Positions 46,214 to 55,868 of a stretch of DNA of 64,000 nt are shown here, in pieces. The first letter of the stretch is position 1. The number at the start of each line of letters is the position of its first letter. The position numbers and the translations under genes are program-made. This stretch comes from Perilla frutescens (taxonomy: Eukaryota; Streptophyta; Magnoliopsida; Lamiales; Lamiaceae), in the NCBI GenBank assembly GCA_026008535.1, contig BRKX01000007.1:5045001-5109000 (forward strand). Reading direction: 5' to 3'. The notes below the pieces were generated by a model. That model made no database searches. It worked only from the letters and a program-made list of their open reading frames with translations, and was not told where the DNA came from.

Positions 46214-48012
46214 TCCTTTACTCTGCCCTGGTCTATATTGATGATATCTTACTCTATTCCAAAAACACCGAAGAACATGTTACCTTACTCAATCAGTTTC
46301 TGGAATTGGTCCAAAATTATGGAGTCATGCTATCTGAAAGGAAAAGCATTATTGGAAAAGACAGCATTACTTTTCTGGGCATGAAGATTTCTGATGGACA
46401 ATATGAGCCTGGTCCCCATATTGCAGAGGAGTTGCAAAAATTTCCTACTGAAAAGCTTACTGTCAAAGAGATTCAACAATTCCTTGGGATAGTGAATTAC
46501 ATCAAAGATTTCATTCCCAACTGCTCAAGATATACCAGCAAGCTCTCGAAACTCCTAAAGAAAAATGCTCCTGACTGGGGAGATGCTCAGACTGCTGCAA
46601 TCAAGCACCTCAAAGATGCATGTCAGACACTACCTTCCTTAAGAATCCCGGGTAGTGGACAACGGATTCTGCAAACTGATGCAAGTGATGAACACTGGGG
46701 AGCAATACTTCTTGAAAAGATTGATGATAAATTGCTATATTGCGCTCATGCCAGTGGACAATTCAAAGACTCTAAAAGCCATTATCATGCAATCTATAAA
46801 GAAATTCTTGCTGTGAAGAATGGAATAAAGAAATTCGAGTTTCATCTGGTGGGATATGATTTCATTATTCAACTGGATAACACTTCATTTCCAGCCATCA
46901 TGGATCTCAAAAACAAAGGAGTACCAGAAAAACAACTTCTTCATCTCAAGGATTGGTTTTCGAAATACAGCTTCACAGTTCAACATATCAAAGGAAAGGA
47001 TAATATTGTTCCTGATTATCTTTCCCGGCGACCTCAACTTCATCTGATATCTTCCTCTCAGGTACTTCCTGTCATTTTTATGACAAATAAGAAAAAGGTG
47101 AAAAAGAGATCCTATGTCATAGTAGGAGGACGTGGTAAAAATCCCTTTCTACCTACTAAACACCTCCATCTTAAAGAATTACCCAACCACCTTGTCAGAC
47201 CTGATTTCTCTTTTCCACCATCAAGTCAACATTTTCATACAGTCAGAAATATTCGGTTATTTGATAGACAACATCTTTTTCGATACCTTTCACAGTATGT
47301 AACCGAAATCCAGCTCCCATATGAATTGGCCTACTTTGATATCCAAAAACCATTTCTCATGATAGTCTACACTTGTCCCAGAACACTTCTCACAATAAAT
47401 TCTTTCTGGTATCTTTGGTGTCTTTCTACATTATATTATCATGTTATAGAGATGAGTATTGAAAGGATGCTCCCATTTTTCTGCAACAATGAGAATGATA
47501 GCACCCTTCTATGGCAATTATTATCATGGTACGCCCCCATGGAAGAATGGAAAAGATTTCTTCAGCGTGAATTTCAGGCTGCTGAAAAATTTGTGGATCC
47601 ACATTTGATTCTTATATGTCATAGGCCTTATTCAAATGATAATGGTGGGAAACTTGAGCCAATACCAATGTATTACAAATGGAAGACACTTAAAGGATCT
47701 ATCGACACCAACACACCTGAGCAACGTGAACTATATCAACACATCTGCTTTGTCAACAAAGTATCTGCTGAAGACGCCATGGAAGATCTGGTCTATACTT
47801 CTCTAGTCATGAAACCCTACACAAGTCCAGAGCAGCCAAATCCAAAACCAGAGACAAGATTAACAACCACCTACTTCCTTGATCCGTGGTGGCCCTCAAA
47901 TGGTGACTTCCTTGATCCCGAATGGCCTTTTAATACCGATCCTCATGAACCAGGAGAAGGCACTAGTCAATTACATGACGTGGAAAAAGAAGATTCAAAT
48001 ATGAAGGATTGA
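46204..48012 (+). CDS. Reverse transcriptase-RNase H polyprotein part, pararetrovirus-like, right arm
   Basis: This mirrors the left-arm ORF with about 16 residue changes over some 560 aligned positions and no stop. Codons just before the YIDD motif look like authentic RT sequence here, unlike the left arm, so the right arm reaches slightly further into RT and the spacer belongs to it. No convincing ATG lies at the 5' end; the ORF is a fragment. Downstream follow a purine-rich tract, a promoter-like region with a degraded TATA box, AATAAA and a primer-site-like sequence at 48951. Confidence 0.75.
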   Translation, partial: FEPILYSALVYIDDILLYSKNTEEHVTLLNQFLELVQNYGVMLSERKSIIGKDSITFLGMKISDGQYEPGPHIAEELQKFPTEKLTVKEIQQFLGIVNYIKDFIPNCSRYTSKLSKLLKKNAPDWGDAQTAAIKHLKDACQTLPSLRIPGSGQRILQTDASDEHWGAILLEKIDDKLLYCAHASGQFKDSKSHYHAIYKEILAVKNGIKKFEFHLVGYDFIIQLDNTSFPAIMDLKNKGVPEKQLLHLKDWFSKYSFTVQHIKGKDNIVPDYLSRRPQLHLISSSQVLPVIFMTNKKKVKKRSYVIVGGRGKNPFLPTKHLHLKELPNHLVRPDFSFPPSSQHFHTVRNIRLFDRQHLFRYLSQYVTEIQLPYELAYFDIQKPFLMIVYTCPRTLLTINSFWYLWCLSTLYYHVIEMSIERMLPFFCNNENDSTLLWQLLSWYAPMEEWKRFLQREFQAAEKFVDPHLILICHRPYSNDNGGKLEPIPMYYKWKTLKGSIDTNTPEQRELYQHICFVNKVSAEDAMEDLVYTSLVMKPYTSPEQPNPKPETRLTTTYFLDPWWPSNGDFLDPEWPFNTDPHEPGEGTSQLHDVEKEDSNMKD

Positions 48013-48126
48013 CTAGTCTTTGTTTTTGCCAGTCTTTACTTTTTTGCCACATGTAAATAGTTTCGAAAATATCATTCTCCTATCTGATAAAAGGAGTTAA
48101 AAAAAAAAAGAGTAAAATCCAAAAAA

Positions 48127-48572
48127 TGTGTCACTCAAGGATCACACCTCAAGCAAGAACCAGCACGTGTCACATCTCAGAAAGGGATCAGCACTCAAGG
48201 ATCACACCTCAAGCAGGAACCAGCACGTGTCACATCTCAGAAAGGGATCAGCACTCAAGGATCACACCTCAAGCAAGAATCAACACGTGTCACTCGAGGA
48301 TCAACATCAACTTACACGAAGCAAGACAGATGTCCTACATGCAAGAAATCTGTATCTCTAAGTTAAACGTGTCTACTAAAAAGGATAAAATGATCCTCTC
48401 CTAATGTACGTGTCCTCTTAATAGAAAAGCATAGGAAGTAATGTAGTACGTGTCCTCTATGTAAAATAAACAGATGGCCCCTATGTACAGAAAGCCCCTA
48501 TGTACAGTAATTACGAGCTCCATAAAAGGAGCTCTCCAAATGTTGTAAAGAAAACAAGCACAAATTAATAAA
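48127..48572 (+). promoter_or_regulatory. Promoter-like region, right arm: 60-bp repeats, six ACGTGTC motifs, CATAAAAGG, AATAAA
   Basis: Three 60-bp units start at 48131, 48191 and 48251. ACGTGTC (an ABRE/G-box core) occurs at 48165, 48225, 48285, 48367, 48408 and 48448. A TATA-box relic CCATAAAAGG lies at 48520-48529 and AATAAA at 48567-48572. Order and spacing fit an element promoter with a close poly(A) signal. Activity is inferred, not shown. Confidence 0.6.
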
Positions 48573-48940
48573 ACCTCCCTTTTTATATTATGAAAATGCT
48601 CTAAATCCCTTTATTCCTTCCCAGAAACCCTTGTGAAATTTATATATGTTCTTCGTTATTCTCTCAATAATATAGATATTTGCACTTATTATGCTCTGTA
48701 CTCGCCTTGATAAAGGATCTTGTACATCAGAACAGTGTAACTATCTAAGCCTGGCATGGCGTCGGTCCTCATAATTCATACGGTGGTTTATATCTAAAAG
48801 AGATATATGGTTTATAATATACAATTCAAAGGTTAAGGGCATTGTTAGCCATTACAAAACCTGCGAATTTGTTATATTGATTCTATATATAGCTTCGAGA
48901 TGTTGCTAGAACTGCCTAAAGGGTATGAATCCTGAGGCTC

Positions 48941-49440
48941 CCGATATCTGTGGTATCAGACACAAAACAGAGCACCAGGGCACGACACGGGCTCGGTCCT
49001 GCCCTTGCTCACGCTGTAGATCGCGCCGAGCCAATATGTGAAACAATTGCGGGTGTGACCAGGACAGTCACGCCACTGGTTGCGCTGTGGGTCGTGCCAA
49101 GTAATCGGTGTAATGGGCCGCGGACGCGAGCAAGCTTGGTCATGCCTCAGCTCGTATTGTGGGTCACGCCAAGTGGCGCGACTGGACTCGCACCCGTTCT
49201 CTGCTGTGGGTCGCACCTATGGGTCTGGACACAAGGCTTCGGGCCCGGGTACTTTAGGTCGCACCCTTGGTCGGGCTTTGGCTCGCGCCTGCACCTCGAT
49301 GTCTTAGTTTTTTTCTTTATCACACCTGGAATTTGTACTTGGATTAAATATGGGTTTGGACATCATAAATATACAATTGGTTTATAAAATGGTATTGAAA
49401 TAGCCCTAAGTTGCAGCCAAAAGAAGCATAAAAATCTTGA
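48941..49440. other. GC-rich repeat-derived segment between palindrome and copia D
   Basis: It starts with TGGTATCAGA at 48951-48960, a possible tRNA-Met primer site 430 bp after the TATA relic. From 48980 to 49290 it is GC-rich with repeated GCTGTGGGTCGC/GGTCGCGCC-like motifs, similar in style to 36809-36990. No coding assignment. Confidence 0.5.
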
Positions 49441-50004
49441 TTATTAGTGTGCACTAACAAGAAGAAGAAGAGAAGAAGAGAGGTACATCTAACACTCTGG
49501 TTGTAGAAACATGTTTAGAAACTTGTTCTATCCAGTCATGGGTAGTAGATAGTGGAGCTACTGATCATGTTTGCATGTCTTTGCAGGGGTTTCTGGTAAA
49601 AAGACACCCGAGTGAGAATGAGATCACCGTCTACATGGCCAACACTACAAGAGTGGCGGCTGTTGCAGTGGGAGATGTTGTTTTATCTTTCAGTAGTGAT
49701 AGAACTTTAGTTTTGAAAGATTGTCTTTATGTGCCTGGTTTTAGGCGAAACTTGATTTCAGTTTCTAAATTGATTTGGATGGATATTCTATTTCTTTTGA
49801 TAACAAAGTAGTTATCTTCAGTGGTAAACATTTTATCTGTTATGGCACATTGGATGAACACTTATACTTTCTTAAACCAATTGAAAACACTACACAAAGA
49901 AAATTGTTGAATACATCGATCATAAACCCTAACAAATGAAAAGAACCTTCAAACTTGAATCAAACCTATCTTTGGCCTCTAAGGCTGGGTCACATCAACC
50001 TTAA
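49441..50004 (+). pseudogene. Ty1/copia element D, part 1: end of gag, protease, pre-integrase
   Basis: The plus strand gives WVVDSGATDHVC (protease active site) near 49540-49575, then MANTTRVAAVAVGDVVLSF and LKDCLYVPGFRRNLISVSKL, typical of copia. A frame change follows. The pre-integrase motif ends at LGHINLK, exactly where the Harbinger element inserted (target TAA 50002-50004). Gag and the 5' LTR are missing to the left. Confidence 0.88.
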
Positions 50005-50045
50005 GGTGTTGTTTGGTTTGATGGATAAATCTGGATTGATAGATT
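50005..50045. repeat. Left terminal inverted repeat of Harbinger (right partner 55040-55084)
   Basis: The left end and the reverse complement of the right end share GTTTGGTT and GATTGAT...AGAT blocks, with mismatches at bases 3-6. The right end retains the canonical GGGCCC; the left end is changed to GGTGTT, which may weaken transposase recognition. Confidence 0.85.
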
Positions 50046-50884
50046 TATCCGGCCCAATCAAACATTTGGTTTGGTGGATTTGGGCCCGGGATTGATTTTC
50101 GGCCCGATGGTTAATCCATTGTTTAATTGATTGATAATCCTTCCATCCTCCCTCAGATTATTAATCAGGCCCAATGGACCAAGATGTTAAATGTCAAGAG
50201 TGCCCTCACTTTCATTTTTTTCTGTCATTCCTACCCCCACTTCACTCTAGATTTTCGAATGAACCATGTATAAGATATTTTTGTTGCAGAAAAAAAACCC
50301 TACCACTAGAATCAGACTACGACTTGCAAGAACGCTATCACAACCATCGTCACCGAATACCACCAACAAGCGACGGTGTCTCTGCCATTGCAGCCATCAT
50401 TGTGGACGTTTCACAACCCACCAGGTATGAATTGTTCTATTCCTATCATCCTCGTTGTTATTATTCAAGGATTTTTTTTAGGATTTAAAATTAGGGCACA
50501 TGATCAAAATTCATGCCTTTTCTTTTACTTACCAAGAAGCAGACGCAGGCAGAAGCGGGAGAACCCCCATTTCATTTCTCTACCTTATAGTGAGTGTGTG
50601 CGTGTGTGAAGAAAAGAAGCATAAAAAAAGGACTTTTCTCATCAAGAGAAACTGAATTCCAGAAATCCAGTTGGTTTCACCCCAAATCCAACTTGAATCA
50701 ATTATCAAAGAATTTGCTTTTGTTTTCTCTATTTAACCGCCCTCTCCAATATATCATTATCTCATAAAATTCTGGATCCCTGAAATAGATAACTTAAATA
50801 TTTCTGGCTATTAATTGACCATTCAGAAAATATAATTTTTCAATAAACAAAGTCAACAAGTTTGAGCAACAACTTGTATGTATA

Positions 50885-50917
<33 letters not shown>

Positions 50918-51550
50918 AATTTCCCCTATTGTTGCTCGTAAATGCCTAATAAAACAAAGTTCTGGGTAATTTTACATAGGCTTTGATCTGATCTTGCCAA
51001 CTATATATTGAGTTTGACCTTAGATTTGTTATATTGATTGAACTAATTAGGATCGATCCCATATTTTATATACCATGTTCGATATATATGTGGGGAAAGG
51101 TTAAGATTTAAGAAGAAAAAATAACACATATATTAAAGAAATGCAGAGACAATACAAATAGGAAAAAGTAAAAAGTGGCTCTCCTCCAGGCTAACGTACA
51201 CCATCCATCATTCTAGAAATATAATAATCTTCTTTTCTTTTTTTAAATGTACAATTTGTTTCATTTACTTATTATCCCTCATTTGCCTTTCTTTTGCTTT
51301 TGAGAGATGTTGAAAAAGACCCAACTATTTTTATGTATTGATTTTTTCTAATTAGTGATTACAAATTAGTTTATGTTTATACTTTATGGTATTTGTTCTT
51401 GTGCTTATACTTTATGCTTTATAGTTTGAACTTTGAATGTGTAGTTAATTAATATGATCCAGGCTTATCATCTTTCAAACTTTCTAATTTTGCTAGTTTA
51501 TTAAATGCTTCATATATGGTTCTTACATTCTACAGAGAACGATCGAAAGG
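50046..51550. other. Harbinger 5' non-coding region
   Basis: This is 1.5 kb between the left terminus and the transposase ATG, with no conserved ORF. It includes a TA microsatellite at about 50885-50917 and AT-rich stretches that would hold the transposase promoter. Confidence 0.6.
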
Positions 51551-52933
51551 ATGGACATGAACACAGATCAACAACAGAATTTTCTAGTCATTCATGAAGT
51601 TGTACAGAATGTGAGAGTCTTTATTTTTTTTATGAATTATTTATATTTAAGGATGCGTCGTCGTTTAATGAGTGGTGATGATAGAACAATCCAATATAGT
51701 TTAAAAGAGAAAGTTAGCAAGCAACTTGAACATATGCACAATCTTGTTAATTTGGATGATGTGACTTGTCTAGACCATTTGCGAATGAATAGAAACACAT
51801 TTGGTCGTTTATGTTTTCTTCTAGAGAATGTAGGAGGACTTGTTCCCACGCGTCATGTCCAAGTACCTGAGCAAGTTGCTATGTTCCTAGGTATCTTGGC
51901 ACACCATACTAAAAATAGAATTGTGAAGTATAACTTCAAAAGGTCGGGATACACAATTAGTAAGCACTTTAATGTTGTCCTGAAAGCATTACTTAAGTTG
52001 CATAGTATTCTACTTGTAAAACCACAACCTATTGCAGATGATTCCACAAATAATCAATGGAAATATTTTAAGGTAAAGTTTCGTAATCTCAAAATTATGC
52101 TTATGTGACATAACTTTTGTGTTTCTGACCAATATTTAACCATTGTCCATATATCTTTTTAATAGGGTTGTCTTGGTGCTTTAGATGGCACTTACATACC
52201 TGTAAAGGTGCTTCAATCTGACAAAGCACGTTATAGGAATAGGAAGGGCAATGTTACAGTGAATATGTTAGCTGTTTGTGATCAAAATATGAACTATGTG
52301 TATGTATTAACTGGATGGGAAGGCTCCGCTGCCGATAGTAGAGTATTGCATGATGCCATTACTAGACCCAACGGCTTGAAGGTCCCCACTGGTATTCAAA
52401 ATACATTACTTGGTAGAAAAAATCAATAATTCCCCATTTTTTTGTAGCAATTAGTATTTATACGTATTATGATGACAGGAAATTATTACTTATGTGATGG
52501 TGGGTACACCAATGCCAATGGTTTTCTAGCGCCATACAGGGGTGTTAGGTATCATTTGTAAGAATGGGATGGTGCATCATCTGGCCCGATAAATCCTCAG
52601 GAATATTTCAACTTAAAGCATGCTAAAGCATGTAATGTAATTGAACGGTCGTTTGGATTACTAAAAGGAAGATGGGCCATTCTTAGAAGTACTTCATTTT
52701 ATCCAATCAAGGTCCAAAATCGTATCATTATGGGATGTTGCTTGCTGCATAATTTAATTCATACAGATATGCCGTATGATCCGCTAGAGTCAACAATTCC
52801 AGAAGATTGGACTGATAATGCTAGTCATGTGCAACTGGATGAGGACTTTATTGATCAAGTAGAATCATCCCAACAATGGAATAACTGGAGAGATAGTCTT
52901 GCCCTTAATATGTACAATGAGTGGAGAGCATGA
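51551..52933 (+). pseudogene. PIF/Harbinger DDE transposase, three exons, one nonsense codon
   Basis: It would catalyse cut-and-paste transposition in the nucleus. Exons inferred from frame and GT-AG sites: 51551-52072, 52166-52391 and 52479-52933, giving about 400 codons. The N-terminal part resembles the plant-transposase N domain (RMNRNTFGRLCFLL, VAMFLGILAHH). The nuclease domain shows the first Asp in GALDGTYIPV, GWEGSAADSRVL, a second Asp in YYLCDGGYTNANGFLAPYRG and the Glu in NVIERSFGLLKGRW. A TAA at 52559-52561 interrupts YHL-EWDG, probably a CAA or AAA originally. No other lesion seen. Confidence 0.9.
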
Positions 52934-53212
52934 AATTTTAGTCTTAATATATAGGACATGTATATGTCCTTGTTCCGCTTCTTCAAATTTCAACTAGTTA
53001 ATGTTTATTGTTTTAATTTTTATTATAACTGAACTTTGTTTGAATTATTAAATATTATTGGATTTTGTTTGAATTATTTTATTTTATTTAAGTTTGTTTG
53101 AATTTTTCATGGTTAGCAATTGAAATTATTCAATGTGACATTGTTTGTTATAAATTCTTTGAATTGTTTCGTGTTACTGGAATTTGTTTAACTTGTGTAG
53201 AACCAACTTAAA

Positions 53213-54235
53213 ATGTCTGGAAGGAAGAGGACAATTGGTGGTGAAAATAAGAGTGATAAAACTAGGCGAATTTGGACACTACGTGAGGAACAAGAACTAA
53301 TTGTGGCTCTGAAAGAAGCAGTTGCACATGGTTGGAAATGTGACAATGGATTCAGGACAGGTTACCTTGGACTGCTTGAGCAACATATGCTACAAGCTAT
53401 TCCAGGTAATGATTTGAAAGCTGAACCTCATATAATTTCAAAAATTCATGTGTGGAAAAAGAACTACGGATCTCTATCCACAATGCTTTCAAGGAGTGGT
53501 TTCGGTTGGAATGAAAGCACACACACTATTGAAGTGGACAGCGATGAAATATGGTCGAACTATATTAAGGTATATCAATTTAATGATGTTTGCGTGTATT
53601 TCTATTCTACGCACTAATTACTCACTTTTTTGTTTTTCTGATATATTTTCTAGACTGATAACAATGCACGAACAATGCGATCTAAGTCGTGGCCCTTATA
53701 CAAAGATTGGTGTGAAATATTTGGGAAGGACTGAGCGACTGGCGAACATGCTGAAACCTTTGCTGATGTTGTCCAAGATCTACTGCACAAGGACGAAGAA
53801 AGCCTGCACACCTCAACTGGGAATGATTATGTCCAATTTACATCGTCGAATCAAGATGAAGATGTTGGAGATGATTTTATGTCCATGTCTCGTGAGGGAA
53901 CTAGTTCAAGTACAAAGGTCAAGGATAAAGGTAAAAAAAGAAAAAATCTCGATTCACTTGATGATCGTTTCCTAGATTTGATGAATGTCTTTTGTGAAAA
54001 AACTGATTCAAGAATGGGAGAACTTGTGCAAAGGATTGGGTTTGAGCATGATGCATCTTTGTCCAGGAAAAAAGTATATGAAGCTCTAGGTAACATGAAC
54101 CATCTAACTGATGAAGAACAAATTTATGTAGCGAAGTCTTTGTGCAATAACACAAAGGACCTTGACCTTTTCTTCTCACTTCCAGATGAGAAAAAGGTTG
54201 TGATGGTTAGAATGATCCTCAGTGGAAAAATCTAG
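53213..54235 (+). pseudogene. Harbinger accessory Myb/SANT-like protein, two exons, one nonsense codon
   Basis: This is the second Harbinger protein, which in characterised members binds DNA and brings transposase to the nucleus and termini. Exons 53213-53569 and 53654-54235 are joined by an 84-bp GT-AG intron in phase 0. The N-terminal Myb/SANT-like domain reads WTLREEQELIVALKEAVAHGWK...GYLGLLEQHML...KNYGSL. A Lys-rich basic segment (KDKGKKRKN) may be a nuclear signal, and the C-terminal DEEQIYVAKSL...FFSLPDEKK is typical of the family. A TGA at 53732-53734 (likely CGA before) is the only break. Confidence 0.88.
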
Positions 54236-55084
54236 CTAGGGACTTGAATTATTTAGCTTGTTATTATGTTATGAACTTGTGTATTTGTGAAACTTGAACT
54301 GTTTAGCTTGTTATTATGTTTTTTGCTTATGGGTTTATGTAGGTATCAAATAGGAGAATATGTATTAAACACTTGATACTCCTGATTTTGATGATTTTGT
54401 GTCGACTATATATGCAACCATTGTCATAGTATGGAATGTAAAATTAGTATTAAACATCTCTATTTATAAATAGTATCTTTATTTAATTGTCTTGTTGCTT
54501 ATAAATATGAAATTTCGACATAATTTTAGAAGACATTTTGGTTTTTGATTCATATGATCAAATAATAAAACATGATGAAACGGCACATGAAATAATATTT
54601 CACTTTTTTTCTTTTCTTCATTGGATCTTTTTGTTTATCTACGTATCAAAAATTAAAAATGCGGGGAAAAATAATAAATATTTATTTGGTTTATTTTTTT
54701 ATTGTTATTTTTCCTCTAGAACTTGGAATATTTAATATTTGTATGTGTACACCATTTAGTTATTTTCAATATTAAGAATTACAAATTTAATTATAATTTT
54801 TTTTGTAAAAGATTATAATTTTTTTCAAATCATTAATAAATATTTTACCATTTTTATAATTAAAAATTTAAATTTTCATAAAAATAATAATGTGGAGGGC
54901 AATTTTGGTATATTGGTACATTTTAATCTTAATCATTCAATCCAAACATAGTATTGATAAATTATCCTGAATAATTTAATTTGCAATCAAACAATCCAAA
55001 CACAAAATTATTAATCCATGAACAGTGCAATCCTACCATATCTAATCAATCTTATCTATCCCATCAGACGAACCAAACGGGCCC
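54236..55084. other. Harbinger 3' non-coding region and right terminus
   Basis: AT-rich, no credible ORF. The right terminal inverted repeat occupies about 55040-55084. Confidence 0.65.
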
Positions 55085-55087
55085 TAA

Positions 55088-55868
55088 GAGGATACAAAGG
55101 CTTGTAAATGATGGGCCATTATCTTCTTGGTACTAGAATTATTTCCTTTGTGTGAATCATGTTTGGAAGGTAAGATGACTAAGTGTCCTTTCCAGTCAAA
55201 ATGAAATAGATCCGAAGGGTTATTAGATTTGATTCACTCTGATCTGTGCGGCCCTATGTCAGTTCAAGCTCGACGAAGGTTCAAGTATTTCATCACTCTG
55301 ATTGTTGATTACTCTAGATATGGCTATATCTACTTGTTACGCCGCAAGTCTGAATACTTTGAGAAATTCAAAGAGTTTAAGGCGGAAGCAGAGAATCGAA
55401 CAGCTAGAAGTATCAAGTTACTACGTTCTAATCGTGGTGGCGAGTACCTCTCAAGTGAATTTAGAGATTACTTGGCAGCGCATGGGATTACATCCCAGTT
55501 GACTGCGCTAGGAACGCCACAGTAGAATGGCATGACGGAAAGAAGAAATAGAACATTGTTAGAGAGAGTTAGATCGATGATGAGTTATTCTGAGTTGCCT
55601 ATTTCATTCTGGGGATATGCCATAGAAACAGCAGCATACATTCTCAACTTGGTTCCATCAAAATCAGTTCCTTCTATGCCCACAGAATTATGGACTGGAC
55701 GAAAGCCAAGTTTGAACCATGTTCGGATTTAGGGTAGCCTAGCACACGTGTTGGATAAGGAAGCTGATAAGCTGGCTCCTCGTACTGATGTAGGGCTATT
55801 CGTTGGATATCCTAGAGGAACGAAAGGTGGTTTATTTTATAGTCCTAAGGATTAGAAGATCATTGTTA
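55088..55868 (+). pseudogene. Ty1/copia element D, part 2: integrase, catalytic Asp lost
   Basis: It resumes directly after Harbinger with RIQRLVNDGP. The DDE core shows LIHSDLCGPM (first Asp) and VDYSRYGYIY. The second catalytic position reads LRSNRGGEY, with AAT at 55430-55432 in place of an Asp codon. TAG at 55523-55525 interrupts TPQ-NGMTERRN (which keeps the Glu). More stops follow at 55730 and near 55853. The part ends at KIIVST, where the solo LTR inserted. Confidence 0.9.

Larger units (their letters stand above)
43541..48940. repeat. Giant inverted repeat, arms 43541-46194 and 46226-48940, 31-bp spacer
   Basis: The left arm (2654 bp) and right arm (2715 bp) are reverse complements, beginning GAGCCTCAGG and ending CCTGAGGCTC, with only 31 bp between them. 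The right arm is longer because it has three instead of two copies of a 60-bp unit. The arms differ by scattered substitutions (about 16 amino-acid differences across the shared ORF), so they are not a single-molecule copy artefact. Transcription through it would give a long hairpin RNA. No target duplication is visible at the outer ends. Confidence 0.93.
50005..55084 (+). mobile_element. PIF/Harbinger DNA transposon, 5080 bp, two genes
   Basis: The ends are GGTGTTGTTTGGTT on the left and, reverse-complemented, GGGCCCGTTTGGTT on the right, a classic PIF/Harbinger terminus. It is flanked by the 3-bp duplication TAA (50002-50004 and 55085-55087). It carries the two genes of the superfamily in the same orientation: a DDE transposase (51551-52933) and a Myb/SANT-like protein (53213-54235). 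Removing it with one TAA restores the copia D frame. Each gene has one nonsense codon, so the element is nearly intact. Confidence 0.95.

Noticed and set aside
43541..48940. Palindrome as a foldback DNA transposon
   Set aside because: The arms consist of polymerase coding and promoter sequence, and no target duplication is visible at the ends. An inverted duplication of an integrated fragment explains it better.
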